Source: Candidatus Didemnitutus sp.
GTDB lineage: Bacteria; Verrucomicrobiota; Verrucomicrobiia; Opitutales; Opitutaceae
Reading direction: 5' to 3'
Assembly: GCA_019634575.1 (NCBI GenBank)
Contig: JAHCAY010000001.1
Location: forward strand, 1,550,001 to 1,614,000
Length of the DNA: 64,000 nt
The translations under genes were made by a program, and so were the position numbers. The notes under the pieces are model-generated. The model was not told the origin of the DNA. It searched no databases and saw only the letters and a list, made by a program, of their open reading frames with translations. Shown here piece after piece: positions 8,820 to 18,067 of the stretch (the stretch's first letter is position 1; each line of letters starts with the position of its first letter).

Positions 8820-9586
8820 CACCTTTCCAATCCGCAGTCCTCGACATCTATCCGCCACCGCGGCTGTTCGCGGTGGTATCGTGGGGCGCCGCAGGCACGT
8901 CATGGCTCGCGCGGGCGCTCAATGCCCACCCTGACATATTCTGCGTCCACGCCGCCGGCACGATGTGGAAGATCTTCGCCGGGTGTCCGCCAGTCGACGG
9001 CGTCGAATATCTGCGTATTGTCGGAGCACAGGGCTACGCCCATGCCTGCGCGGGGGACGTGCACGGCGTGTCGCGCCACACGATTCCCGCACTGCGACAG
9101 GAATTCGGGGATCGCTTCCGCTCGGCCGTGCTCGTGCGCGATCCGCTGCCACGACTGCGCTCTCAGCTGGCTCTGATGAACCGGCTGCGAGCTTTCCAAG
9201 GCTGGGACGTCAGCCATGTCGACATGATGGCACGCACGTGCGGGTTTGACCCGACAGGATGGAGCTACGACGAACGTCTTCAGTTTCACGCCGCGAACAT
9301 GCTCAATGCCATTGTCGAAGAAACCGCAGTGGGGCCTATTTTCCGCCTAGAGGATATCAGTCGCAGCGCAACAAGCCTCGAAGCATTGCTTCGACACCTG
9401 ACGGCTGGCGAAGTCACCGCCCCCATGTGGTGGGCGAAGCATGTGCTCGAATCGCGACCGGTAAATTCGCACGCCTCGTCCGTTTCTAACGTCGCCCTCA
9501 ATATCTCACCTGAGCTTCTTCGCGCCGTGTTGCGGCCGGAGGCGATCAAGATCTACTGCGACCTCGGTTATCAACTGGCCCTGTGA
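8816..9586 (+). CDS. PAPS-dependent sulfotransferase
   Basis: This 256-residue protein begins at a GTG in a GTGA overlap with the export ATPase. It shows both PAPS-binding elements of the sulfotransferase fold. The 5'-phosphosulfate loop region, GAAGTSWLARALNAHP (residues 24-39), resembles the family pattern GxxxSGTxxLxxxLxxHP. The 3'-phosphate site has RDPLPRLRS with Arg108 and Ser116 at the canonical spacing of eight. A catalytic His or Glu cannot be assigned by eye. Directly after cysC-cysD-cysN and the exporter it is best read as the enzyme that sulfates the exported glycan. A small-molecule or lipid acceptor is not excluded. Its codon use is less GC-biased than that of the cys genes. Confidence 0.82.
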   Translation: MTPFQSAVLDIYPPPRLFAVVSWGAAGTSWLARALNAHPDIFCVHAAGTMWKIFAGCPPVDGVEYLRIVGAQGYAHACAGDVHGVSRHTIPALRQEFGDRFRSAVLVRDPLPRLRSQLALMNRLRAFQGWDVSHVDMMARTCGFDPTGWSYDERLQFHAANMLNAIVEETAVGPIFRLEDISRSATSLEALLRHLTAGEVTAPMWWAKHVLESRPVNSHASSVSNVALNISPELLRAVLRPEAIKIYCDLGYQLAL

Positions 9587-11085
9587 TCACGCCCCCCATC
9601 GTCACGCATGTTCCGGACCGTCCGCCGATTACTTTGCGGGCATATTACCCGCAGTTCGCGGAGTATTACCGGTGGTGCGAACTCGGGGTGAAAGCGTGGT
9701 TCGTGCAAAATGTCGGCCCCGACTGGGTGTCGCTCGATTGCGGCGCCAATATCGGATATCACTCCATCCTCCTCGGACAGCTAGCGCCGACGGGACGAGT
9801 CTATGCATTCGAACCCACGTCGACCAACGAAATGCTGCGCGACAACCTGGCATACAACGACCTGAGAAACGTCGATGTCATTCCAGTCGCCTTGGGGGCG
9901 GAGAGCGGCCGAAGCCACCGCGCACTGTTCCGTATCTGGGGCGAGCAGCCGGCATCGGGGGACTACGATTTCACCACCATCGATGATTTCGTCTTCCAAC
10001 GACAGTTGTCCCGAGTCGACCTGATCAAGATTGACGTAGACAGCTTTGATTTCGAGGTGCTGCGAGGGGCGAAGCGGACACTCGAGCAATTCGACCCATG
10101 GGTGATTGTCGAAATCAACCGCAACCTCGCACTGCAGGGCTCCTCGCCGGAGGAGGTCTTTGATTGGCTCGCTGCTCGCGGCTACACCGCGACGCGCCCG
10201 CTCGATTCCGAAAATTTCCTCTTCAAACGGACGGCGCCATTCGGACTGGGCTGGTTGCCGATCGCCGTGGCGAATTGGGCCGCGGCCTCCGGCACAACCA
10301 AGGACATCATACGGCTCATCCCCAGAAACCCGGAGAACCGTCCCTGGGCGAACGAATGGTATCTCCCCAAGGCTCTCGGCACCGCTCTGACCGCGCCACA
10401 ACTACCTGTTTTCCCACCTGGCCAGTCCCCTGAATGGCAGCGCTGGCAATTCTGGGCATTTGCGCGGGCCTTCGCCCCTGATTTGGTGCTCGGTTTCGGC
10501 ACTTCCGCGTTGGAAACGACGCGGGCGGCACTCGATGGTGCGCAGTCGATACAATCGGCGGCGCGCGGCCATGTATTTGCCGCGGAGTCGACCTCGGCGC
10601 CGTCGGGCTCACTGACGCATTCTTCCGGCCTACCGACCGAAGCGGAGCTGCGTTGCCTGCTTGATCCACCTGTTCGTGTGCTCGTCTTGTGGGAGAACGT
10701 CCAACTGCCGCGATTGGTGGAATGCGTGCTAGGATGCCTGCTGCCATTGCTGGAGCAGCGCGAGCACGTCGTGGTGCTAAACAGCATCTCCGACGGTCGC
10801 TACACCTCGGCCATCCCCTACGACGAAAATGGTCGCGGCATGCTGGCCCTAGGCAATGCGTGGTCGTGGCGGACGGATCTGCCGGCGTTGATTGACTTTC
10901 TCGAGCGCAACCGGCTCACCCACTTTTCTTCCGACCATGCGATCCGTTTGGTCTTTGAATCAGACCCCGACCTCGAACGCCATGCGGTCGCGGTGCTTGG
11001 CCCCCGCCATTCTCACCAAGCCCACTGGGGTTGGTTCTCGTTGAACGAGCATAAAGGGCCTTATTTCTATCCCGCGTTTTTATGA
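9583..11085 (+). CDS. FkbM-family methyltransferase with unassigned C-terminal domain
   Basis: This 500-residue protein begins at GTG 9583, four bases inside the sulfotransferase gene. Residues about 45-210 form an FkbM-type SAM methyltransferase: [16 protein letters not shown] (motif I), [10 protein letters not shown], and [18 protein letters not shown], the signature of the family, which O-methylates sugars among other substrates. The C-terminal half (about 215-500) contains [20 protein letters not shown] and [13 protein letters not shown] and ends in [14 protein letters not shown] do not recognise it, although its alternation of strands and helices suggests a second Rossmann-like fold. The gene ends in an ATGA overlap with nadE. 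The linked sulfotransferase implies that both enzymes act on the same glycan. Confidence 0.78.
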   Translation: MITPPIVTHVPDRPPITLRAYYPQFAEYYRWCELGVKAWFVQNVGPDWVSLDCGANIGYHSILLGQLAPTGRVYAFEPTSTNEMLRDNLAYNDLRNVDVIPVALGAESGRSHRALFRIWGEQPASGDYDFTTIDDFVFQRQLSRVDLIKIDVDSFDFEVLRGAKRTLEQFDPWVIVEINRNLALQGSSPEEVFDWLAARGYTATRPLDSENFLFKRTAPFGLGWLPIAVANWAAASGTTKDIIRLIPRNPENRPWANEWYLPKALGTALTAPQLPVFPPGQSPEWQRWQFWAFARAFAPDLVLGFGTSALETTRAALDGAQSIQSAARGHVFAAESTSAPSGSLTHSSGLPTEAELRCLLDPPVRVLVLWENVQLPRLVECVLGCLLPLLEQREHVVVLNSISDGRYTSAIPYDENGRGMLALGNAWSWRTDLPALIDFLERNRLTHFSSDHAIRLVFESDPDLERHAVAVLGPRHSHQAHWGWFSLNEHKGPYFYPAFL

Positions 11086-13046
11086 ACCAAGGCGTCGTCT
11101 CCAGTCCCGACTTCCTCCGCGTCGCCTCCGCCGCGCCCGAACTGCGCGTCGCCGACGTCGAGTTCAACGCCTCGCGCATCGTCGCGTGCCTGCAAACCGC
11201 CGCGCAAAACGGCGCCGCGCTCGCGCTTTTCCCCGAGCTCAGCCTCACCGGCTACACCTGCGGCGACCTGTTCTCCCAAGCGCTGCTCCACGAGCGCGCC
11301 AAGGACGAGATCCAAAAGATCGCCGCCGCCACACGCGACCTCGCCATTCACGCCGTGGTCGGTCTGCCGCTCGTCCACAACGGCCGCCTCTACAACTGCG
11401 CCGCCGTGCTCGGCGCCGGCCGCGTCCTCGGCTTCGTGCCGAAGGTCTATCTCCCGACCACCGCCGAATATTACGAGGAACGCTGGTTCACCTCCGCCGC
11501 CGGCATGGGTCCGGCCGAAGTCGCGCTCGGCGATGAGCGCGTGCCGCTCGCCAGCCAGCTCCTGTTCGAGGACGTCGCGTCGGGCTGCACCTTCGGCGTC
11601 GAAATCTGCGAGGACCTCTGGGCCGTGCACCCGCCGAGCGGCGACCTCGCGCTCGCCGGCGCCAACCTCATCCTCAATCCCTCCGCGAGCAACGAACTGC
11701 TCGGCAAAGCCGACTACCGCCGCGACCTCGTCCGCCAGCAATCTGCGCGCTGCATGACCGCCTACGCCTACGCCGGCGCCGGCCCGGGCGAGTCGACCAC
11801 CGACGTCGTGTTCTCCGGCCACTGCATGATCGCGGAAAACGGCTCGATGCTCGTCGAATCCGCGCGCTTCAAATTCGACTCGCAGATCGTCTACGCCGAC
11901 GTCGACGTCGGCCGTCTGCTCCACGAGCGGCTCTGCAACAGCTCCTTCTCCGCCGCCAGCGCCACCGTCGCCTTCCGCCGCGTGCCGGTATCCCTTGCGG
12001 CCAAAGTTCCGCCGTCCGCACCGCTCGGCACGCTCCGCCCGAACCCGCAATATCCGTTCGTCCCGCGCGACGCCACCGCCCGCGCCGCGATTTGCCACGA
12101 GATTTTCGCCATCCAGTCGACCGGCCTCGCCAAGCGCCTCAAACACACCGGCGCGAAGAACGTCGTCCTCGGCATTTCCGGCGGCCTCGACTCCACCCTC
12201 GCGCTCCTCGTCACCGTCCGCGCGTTCGACCTGCTCGGGCTCGACCGCAAGGGCATCCTCGCGCCGACGCTGCCCGGCTTCGGCACCACGAAACGCACGC
12301 GCTCCAACGCCGAGAAACTCGTTGAGCTGCTCGGCGCCACTCTCCGCGTGATCCCGATCGAACCCGCAGTGCGCCAGCATTTCGCCGACATCGGTCACGA
12401 CCCGAAAATCCACGACATCACCTACGAAAACGCGCAGGCGCGCGAACGCACCCAGATCCTGATGGATCTTGCCAACAAGGTCGGCGGCTTCGTCGTCGGC
12501 ACGGGCGACTTGTCCGAGTCCGCGCTCGGCTGGTGCACTTTCAACGGCGACCACATGTCGATGTATCACGTGAACAGCGGCGTGCCGAAGACCCTCGTGC
12601 GCTACCTCGTCGACTGGTGCGCCGACTCCGAGTTCTCCGGCGAGACCTCGCAGGTTCTGCACGACATCGCCGACACCCCCATCAGCCCCGAGCTGCTCCC
12701 GATCAACGAAGCCGGCGCACAGCACCAGCAGACCGAAGATGTCGTCGGCCCCTACGTGCTGCACGACTACTTCCTCTACCACATCGTGCGCCACGGCAGC
12801 CGGCCGGCGAAAGTTCTCTATCTCGCCGAGCTCGCCTTCGCGGATCAGTTCGATCGCGCCACGATCCTGCGTTGGCTCGACGTATTCGTCCGGCGCTTCT
12901 TCTCCCAGCAATTCAAACGCTCCGCGATGCCGGACGGCCCCAAGGTCGGCTCGGTGGCCCTCTCGCCGCGCGGCGATTGGCGCATGCCCAGCGACGCTTC
13001 GGTCGCAGAATGGCGGGTTGAGCTCGCTCGATTGTCAAAAGGCTAG
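11082..13046 (+). CDS. nadE: Glutamine-dependent NAD(+) synthetase
   Basis: This 654-residue two-domain enzyme converts nicotinic acid adenine dinucleotide to NAD with glutamine as nitrogen donor. The N-terminal nitrilase-fold amidase (about residues 10-290) has the Glu-Lys-Cys triad in [27 protein letters not shown] and GVEICEDLW. The C-terminal synthetase domain carries the PP-loop GISGGLDST and [12 protein letters not shown]. Length and order match the long bacterial NadE. It overlaps the previous gene by four bases (ATGA), so a housekeeping enzyme is the last gene of the sulfation/export operon. Whether this is functional or simple read-through cannot be told from sequence. Confidence 0.95.
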   Translation: MNQGVVSSPDFLRVASAAPELRVADVEFNASRIVACLQTAAQNGAALALFPELSLTGYTCGDLFSQALLHERAKDEIQKIAAATRDLAIHAVVGLPLVHNGRLYNCAAVLGAGRVLGFVPKVYLPTTAEYYEERWFTSAAGMGPAEVALGDERVPLASQLLFEDVASGCTFGVEICEDLWAVHPPSGDLALAGANLILNPSASNELLGKADYRRDLVRQQSARCMTAYAYAGAGPGESTTDVVFSGHCMIAENGSMLVESARFKFDSQIVYADVDVGRLLHERLCNSSFSAASATVAFRRVPVSLAAKVPPSAPLGTLRPNPQYPFVPRDATARAAICHEIFAIQSTGLAKRLKHTGAKNVVLGISGGLDSTLALLVTVRAFDLLGLDRKGILAPTLPGFGTTKRTRSNAEKLVELLGATLRVIPIEPAVRQHFADIGHDPKIHDITYENAQARERTQILMDLANKVGGFVVGTGDLSESALGWCTFNGDHMSMYHVNSGVPKTLVRYLVDWCADSEFSGETSQVLHDIADTPISPELLPINEAGAQHQQTEDVVGPYVLHDYFLYHIVRHGSRPAKVLYLAELAFADQFDRATILRWLDVFVRRFFSQQFKRSAMPDGPKVGSVALSPRGDWRMPSDASVAEWRVELARLSKG

Positions 13047-13114
13047 GACGGTCCCTGGCCGACACCTCTTCGCATCATGAACACTCACGGGCCAACTCTC
13101 CTCCACGATCCGCC

Positions 13115-13921
13115 ATGCAACTTCCGCGTGACGGCGATTTGGCCAATTTCTGGCTTCGCCACCATCTCGAATCCGCCATCCCCGAACTGACGAAGCGCGA
13201 ACTGAACGACGACGCCCGCGTCACCGCGCTGCGTCGCTGGCTTTATCGCTTTGTCTGCGCTTCCGACGAGGAAACCGTTCTTCACCGCCGAGGCTTCCAG
13301 CACCACCAACTGTCGCCGACGGCGTTGCTGTGGTGCACGCTGACGCACACGGCCGGTTGCTTCTGCGATAGTGCCGCCGAACTGGCACGTCGCGTTTACG
13401 AGCTCTTCGGCTATCGCGCCTGTGTCTACGACATGGGCGATCCCGAGACCGGAGCCACGCACGCAACCACCCTGGTCGAAATCGTTCACGCCGGCCGCGC
13501 CCGCGTGACCATCCAGGACACCTATTTTGGATTCACCCTTCGCTACGCCGACGACTCGCTGGTCGATTTCTGCGACCTGCAAGCACGTCTCGACACCGGC
13601 CGCACTGACGGCATGGGCTTCGACTGCGATAACGACCTGAAATGGCTGCTCTACGGCCCCTCGAAAAGCGTGCCCGGGATCATGCAGCACTACGCCTTTC
13701 GCTATCGCAAAGTAGTCCAGAAGCCCCGCCTCCAGGCCGTGCTCGGGCAATGGCATCTGGAAGGCTTCCTGCGCGGCGAGCCGCACTACGGCGCATTTCT
13801 GCGCGCGCACCACCCGAACGAAAATCCCCTCTGGCTTTTCCGCTGGCCGGTCTTCGTGACCGCTAACGATATCGGTCGCGAAATTGCGCCGCATGTGCCG
13901 CCGCGGCGGGCGGTGGCGTGA
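13115..13921 (+). CDS. Transglutaminase-like cysteine protein of unknown function
   Basis: This 268-residue protein starts 68 bases after nadE. No signal peptide or membrane segment is evident. Residues 78-140 follow the transglutaminase-core pattern: Cys84 before a helix (CDSAAELARRVYELFGYRA), His116 in THATTLVEI, and Asp135 in VTIQDTYFG. This is the expected Cys-His-Asp order and spacing of the papain-like transglutaminase/protease fold. The rest of the sequence is not recognised. The neighbours are glycan-biosynthesis genes, but nothing links it to a particular step; it could be an amidase or protease acting on a surface product. The call rests on motif reading only. Confidence 0.6.
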   Translation: MQLPRDGDLANFWLRHHLESAIPELTKRELNDDARVTALRRWLYRFVCASDEETVLHRRGFQHHQLSPTALLWCTLTHTAGCFCDSAAELARRVYELFGYRACVYDMGDPETGATHATTLVEIVHAGRARVTIQDTYFGFTLRYADDSLVDFCDLQARLDTGRTDGMGFDCDNDLKWLLYGPSKSVPGIMQHYAFRYRKVVQKPRLQAVLGQWHLEGFLRGEPHYGAFLRAHHPNENPLWLFRWPVFVTANDIGREIAPHVPPRRAVA

Positions 13922-14015
13922 TGAAATCCTCGCCCCATCGGGTGAAACGCCGCGCTGGCAAAGCGCCGTTGACTCCGGCCGCCGCGTTTGACGTTCTCCC
14001 CCTTCCCATTTCTCC

Positions 14016-15023
14016 ATGAAAGACAAATTGATCGTCGTCTGCGGTGCAGGCGGTTTCATCGGTGGTCACTTGGTGGCCGATCTGCTCCGACAAGGTCACA
14101 CGCGCATCCGCGCCGTAGACATCAAGCCGCTCTCCCGCTGGTATCAACGCTTCGACGGCGTGGAAAACATCTCGGCCGATTTACAGGAGCTCGAAGCCTG
14201 CCGCCGCGCCACCAAGGACGCCTATTGGGTCTACAATCTTGCCGCGGACATGGGCGGCATGGGCTTCATCGAAAAGAACAAAGCCCTCTGCATGCTCACG
14301 GTGCTCATCAACACGCACCTGCTGAAAGCCGCCCGTGAGCACGGCGTGCAGCGACTCTTCTACGCCTCCTCCGCCTGCGTCTACGCCCACGACAAACAGA
14401 CCGACCCGAACGTCACCGGCCTCAAGGAAGCCGATGCCTATCCCGCCATGCCCGAAGACGGCTACGGCTGGGAAAAACTCTTCTCCGAGCGCATGTGCCG
14501 CCACTTCACCGAGGACTTCGGTTTGGTCACCCGCGTGGCCCGCTACCACAATGTCTACGGCCCGCACGGCACATTCGACGGCGGCCGTGAGAAGGCGCCT
14601 GCGGCCATCTGCCGCAAGGTCATCGCCGCCCAGATGAGCGGCCAGCACGAGATCGAGATTTGGGGCAGCGGCGAACAGACGCGCAGCTTCATGTTCATCG
14701 ACGACTGCCTGCGCGGCACGCAGGCCATCATGCGCAGCGACACGATCACCTTCCCGATTAACCTCGGCTCCGAGGAGAAGGTCTCGATCAACCAGCTCGT
14801 CGACCTCGTCGAGTCGATCGCCGGTGTGAAGCTGAAGCGCAACTACAACCTCTCCGCCCCCAAGGGCGTCAACGGCCGCAACTCCGAGAATACGATCATC
14901 CGCCAATACCTCGGCTGGGAGCCCTCCATCCCTCTGCGCACCGGCATGGAAAAAACCTATGCCTGGATCTACGACCAGATGAAAGCCGGCGCCTCCAAGG
15001 ACTCCGTCGTCAACCAAAGTTAA
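14016..15023 (+). CDS. NAD-dependent epimerase closely resembling GDP-mannose 3,5-epimerase
   Basis: This 335-residue extended short-chain dehydrogenase has the nucleotide-binding [10 protein letters not shown] (residues 10-19) and the catalytic pair Tyr150/Lys154 in YGWEK. GME-specific features follow in order: [18 protein letters not shown] with Cys121, [12 protein letters not shown] with Lys193, RSFMFIDDC, and [15 protein letters not shown]. In plant GME the equivalent Cys and Lys are the acid/base pair for C3/C5 epimerisation (family knowledge), so both residues are retained. The likely reaction is GDP-D-mannose to GDP-L-galactose/GDP-L-gulose. A GDP-heptose substrate is an alternative because the locus also makes GDP-heptose. 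The following methyltransferase starts after a single intergenic base. Confidence 0.82.
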   Translation: MKDKLIVVCGAGGFIGGHLVADLLRQGHTRIRAVDIKPLSRWYQRFDGVENISADLQELEACRRATKDAYWVYNLAADMGGMGFIEKNKALCMLTVLINTHLLKAAREHGVQRLFYASSACVYAHDKQTDPNVTGLKEADAYPAMPEDGYGWEKLFSERMCRHFTEDFGLVTRVARYHNVYGPHGTFDGGREKAPAAICRKVIAAQMSGQHEIEIWGSGEQTRSFMFIDDCLRGTQAIMRSDTITFPINLGSEEKVSINQLVDLVESIAGVKLKRNYNLSAPKGVNGRNSENTIIRQYLGWEPSIPLRTGMEKTYAWIYDQMKAGASKDSVVNQS

Positions 15024-15024
15024 C

Positions 15025-15807
15025 ATGACCACCGCCACATCTCTGGACGAAGTCCGCAATTATTGGAATCGCCGCCCGTGCAACCTCCGCCATGGCACGG
15101 CGCCGGTCGGCACGCGCGAATACTTCGACCAAGTCGAAGCGCGCAAATACATGGTCGAGCCGCATATTCCGGGCTTCAGCGAATTCGAAAAATGGAAGGG
15201 CAAGAAAGTCCTCGAGATCGGCTGCGGGCTCGGCACGGCGGCGGTTTCATTCGCCCGAGCCGGTGCCGACTACACTGCGATCGAACTCTCCGACGAATCG
15301 CTCAAGCTCGCGCGCCAGCGGTTTGAGGTCTTCGGCCTGAAAGGCAAATTCTACTCGGGCAACGCTGAGGAACTGTCGCGATTCGTGCCCGTCGAGACCT
15401 ACGACCTCATCTACTCCTTCGGCGTCATCCACCACGCGCCACACCCGGAGAAGATCGTCGCGGAAGTCCGCAAATTCATGAGCCAGCAATCGGAGTTCCG
15501 GTTGATGCTTTACGCCAAGAATTCGTGGAAAAATATCATGATCGAGGCCGGCTTCGATCAGCCGGAGGCCCAGTCCGGCTGCCCGATCGCTTTCACCTAT
15601 ACGCATGATGAGGTGCGCGCGCTGCTCGCCGGCTACGATGTCGTCGAGATCCGTCAGGATCACATCTTCCCCTACGTCATCGAAAAATACGTTCACTACG
15701 AATACGAGCTCCAGCCTTGGTTCAAGGCCATGCCTCGCGAAATGTTCCGCGCGCTCGAGCAAAAGCTCGGCTGGCACACCCTGATCACCGCCAAACTGCA
15801 CCGCTAA
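15025..15807 (+). CDS. Class I SAM-dependent methyltransferase
   Basis: This 260-residue protein has motif [20 protein letters not shown], acidic motif [13 protein letters not shown] and post-motif [20 protein letters not shown]. The N-terminal [18 protein letters not shown] and [12 protein letters not shown] segments belong to a methyltransferase subfamily often seen in surface-polysaccharide clusters (recalled family knowledge). It probably O- or N-methylates a sugar. It is one base downstream of the epimerase and 13 bases upstream of the nucleotide-sugar dehydrogenase, so it belongs to the same unit. Confidence 0.85.
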   Translation: MTTATSLDEVRNYWNRRPCNLRHGTAPVGTREYFDQVEARKYMVEPHIPGFSEFEKWKGKKVLEIGCGLGTAAVSFARAGADYTAIELSDESLKLARQRFEVFGLKGKFYSGNAEELSRFVPVETYDLIYSFGVIHHAPHPEKIVAEVRKFMSQQSEFRLMLYAKNSWKNIMIEAGFDQPEAQSGCPIAFTYTHDEVRALLAGYDVVEIRQDHIFPYVIEKYVHYEYELQPWFKAMPREMFRALEQKLGWHTLITAKLHR

Positions 15808-15820
15808 ATTCCCCCCTGTC

Positions 15821-17185
15821 ATGATTCAGAACGTCTCGGTCATCGGCCTCGGCAAACTCGGCGGCAGCATGCTCGCCGGCATGGCTTCCCGCGGCCTCAA
15901 TGTCATCGGTGTCGACGTAAACCAACACGCCGTCGACGCGGTCAACGCCGGGCGCGCACCGGTGCAGGAGACCAACCTCGGCGAAACTATCGCCGCGAAC
16001 AAGGAACGCATCCGCGCGACCATAAGCACGGACGAGGCCGTGCTCGGCTCCGACATCAGCTTCGTCATCGTGCCCACGCCCAGCGACGAACGCGGAGCGT
16101 TCACGCTCCAATACGCCCGCTACGCCTTCAAATCGCTCGGCCAAGCCCTGAAAAAGAAAAACGGCTACCACGTCATCGTGCTCACCAGCACCGTGCTGCC
16201 CGGCGCGACGCGCCACGGCCTGCTGCCGATCCTCGAGCAGGAATCCGGCAAAAAATGCGGCCCGGATTTCGGACTCTGCTACAATCCCGAATTCATCGCG
16301 CTCGGCTCTGTCATCCGCGATTTCCTGAACCCCGACTTCTATCTTCTCGGCGAATTTGACTCGCGCTCCGGCGACCTGCTCGAGCAAGTCCATCACCGCG
16401 TTTCCCAGAACAATGCGCCCGTAAAACGCATGAGCCTCGAGAACGCCGAACTCGCGAAGATCGCCGTGAACAGCTACGTCACGATGAAGATCTCCTACGC
16501 GAACATGCTCGCCGAGTTCTGCGAGAAGATCCCGGGCGGCGACGTCGACGTCGTCTCCGACGCCCTCGGCATGGACAAGCGCATCGGTCGCAAATACCTC
16601 ACCGGCGGCTTCGGTTTCGGCGGCCCCTGCTTCCCCCGCGACAACGTCGCACTCGCCTTCATGGGCCGCGAGCTCGGCGTCGACAGCCGCCTGCTCAAGG
16701 CCAACGACGACTACAACCGCAGCATTTCCCAACGCTACGTCGAGAAGCTCCAGCCGCACTTCCCGAAGGGTGCTAACGTCGCGGTGCTCGGCCTCGCCTA
16801 CAAGCCGCTCTCCCACGTCATCGAAGAATCCCCCGGCGTCTACCTCTGCAAAGCGCTCTCCGAAGCCGGCTATCGAGTGGTCGGCCACGATACCCTCGCC
16901 GCACCACACGCCGAGACCGCACTCAAGATGCACGCGCTCATCACCGACTCCCTCGCGGCCGCGTTAAAAGACGCCAACGTGGTGCTCGTGACCACGACAG
17001 ACCGAGCTTATACGGAGCTCACCGCGGACCAGCTGCTGCAGGGGAAAACGACGGTGACCGTCGTCGACTTCTGGCGCACGCTCAAGCATCTCGCCGCCGA
17101 CTCGCGCATCACCTACGTGCCCGTCGGCCTCTGCCGCGACACTGAATCGGCCGCCGCTGGCGTCAGCCCGCTGTGGACGCTCTGA
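15821..17185 (+). CDS. Nucleotide-sugar 6-dehydrogenase (UDP-glucose/GDP-mannose dehydrogenase family)
   Basis: This 454-residue protein has an N-terminal Rossmann domain (VSVIGLGKLGGSMLAGMASR), central helical domain (NAELAKIAVNSYVTMKISYAN, with the conserved catalytic Lys) and C-terminal UDP-binding domain (VAVLGLAYKP). The catalytic-cysteine loop GFGFGGPCFPRD is intact, with Cys270 as the expected nucleophile. It should oxidise a UDP-hexose (or GDP-mannose) twice to the uronic acid, so the glycan is probably acidic. The sugar base is not determinable by eye. A second family member at 52956-54218 lacks this cysteine. Translation ends just before the pseudogene scar. Confidence 0.88.
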   Translation: MIQNVSVIGLGKLGGSMLAGMASRGLNVIGVDVNQHAVDAVNAGRAPVQETNLGETIAANKERIRATISTDEAVLGSDISFVIVPTPSDERGAFTLQYARYAFKSLGQALKKKNGYHVIVLTSTVLPGATRHGLLPILEQESGKKCGPDFGLCYNPEFIALGSVIRDFLNPDFYLLGEFDSRSGDLLEQVHHRVSQNNAPVKRMSLENAELAKIAVNSYVTMKISYANMLAEFCEKIPGGDVDVVSDALGMDKRIGRKYLTGGFGFGGPCFPRDNVALAFMGRELGVDSRLLKANDDYNRSISQRYVEKLQPHFPKGANVAVLGLAYKPLSHVIEESPGVYLCKALSEAGYRVVGHDTLAAPHAETALKMHALITDSLAAALKDANVVLVTTTDRAYTELTADQLLQGKTTVTVVDFWRTLKHLAADSRITYVPVGLCRDTESAAAGVSPLWTL

Positions 17186-17270
17186 ACCACTGGCGGACGG
17201 TCTGACGCGCATATTCTCTGTTTCGCTCCGGCAGCGCGCCGCTAGCTTGCCGGCGTAACCTCGTCCGCGC

Positions 17271-17520
17271 CATGACGCCCCGGCAGCCTCGCGACCGCTT
17301 TCGCGTCACGTCATTCTGGCGATCGGTGCCGCGCTCGTCTTCGGCGCGGCCGGGCTTTAACCACATCTACGGTGGAGCACGGAAAACGCCGAGATCTCCT
17401 GGCTCTTCAATTCCTACGTCGAAGGATTCTACGGCTTGCTATCGCTGAACGGCATCTCGTTCGCCCGCGTCCTGTCCGACCTCGTAATGCATGGCTTGTA
17501 TTACCGCGTTGGCTCAGGCG
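17271..17520 (+). pseudogene. Remnant of the start of a polytopic membrane protein
   Basis: Read in the phase starting at 17271 the sequence gives HVILAIGAALVFGAAGL, a good membrane segment, then an in-frame TAA at 17358-17360. It continues in the same frame with WSTENAEISWLFNSYVEGFY and a further stretch to about 17520, where it meets the aminotransferase remnant. An ATG at 17272 lies in another frame, so a frameshift is also needed to start it. The pattern of an N-terminal helix followed by an acidic first loop recalls the GT-C-like proteins elsewhere in the locus. This is a degraded fragment, not a gene; the family link is inference. Confidence 0.4.
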
Positions 17521-17521
17521 C

Positions 17522-18034
17522 CCCGTGCGCAACGATTGCAGCAAACGTTCTGCTCTCCGCGGCGAAGTCGATAAATACACCTGGACCGACGCTGGCAGCA
17601 GCTACGTGATGAGCGACCTGCTTGCCGCCTTCCTCTATGGACAGCTGGAAATCTGGCCGCAAATCCAAGCGAAGCGACAGCATCTCTGGTCGCGCTATCA
17701 CGCCGAACTCGCCTCCTGGGCCAAATCGCTGGGCGCGACACGACCCATCGTGCCAGAACACTGCAACCAGGCTTGGCACATGTATTATCTGCTGTTACCC
17801 GACCTCGCGACACGGAGCGCGCTGATCGCGCACCTCCGCGAACAGCGCATCCACACCGTATTCCACTATCAACCGCTGCATCTTTCGCCCTACGCCCAAA
17901 GCTGGAACGGCGCACCGGGCGACTGCCCCGTGACCGAAAATACAAGCGATCGGTTGCTGCGACTACCGTTCTTCAATGCGATGACGTTCGACCAGCAGTC
18001 GCGAGTCAGCGAAGCAATCCTTGCCTTCCGCTGA
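17522..18034 (+). pseudogene. 5'-truncated sugar aminotransferase (WecE-like, DegT/DnrJ/EryC1 family)
   Basis: From about 17534 the frame matches the C-terminal third of WecE-type dTDP-4-amino-4,6-dideoxygalactose transaminases: RGEVDKYTWTDAGSSY, SDLLAAFLYGQLE, NQAWHMYYLLLPD, TVFHYQPLHLSPYAQ and RLLRLPFFNAM, ending in a proper stop at 18034. The N-terminal two thirds, including the PLP-lysine region, is absent. The frame opens at 17372, but its first ~54 codons are Arg-rich and unlike any transaminase, being an out-of-frame reading of other sequence. An active enzyme of about 375 residues cannot be made from this. It looks like the residue of a recombination that removed the front of the gene. 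Confidence 0.8.
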
Positions 18035-18067
18035 ACCTGCCATCGTCATCGTGCTATTTTCTTAGCC

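Noticed and set aside
11067..12911. 614-codon open frame antisense to nadE
   Set aside because: Shadow of codon bias; low-complexity Ala/Gly/Glu/Arg product, and nadE on the other strand has all catalytic motifs.
17372..17533. Start of the 220-codon frame that contains the WecE fragment
   Set aside because: The first ~54 codons are Arg-rich and unlike any transaminase. The true homology begins at about 17534, so this is not a genuine N terminus.
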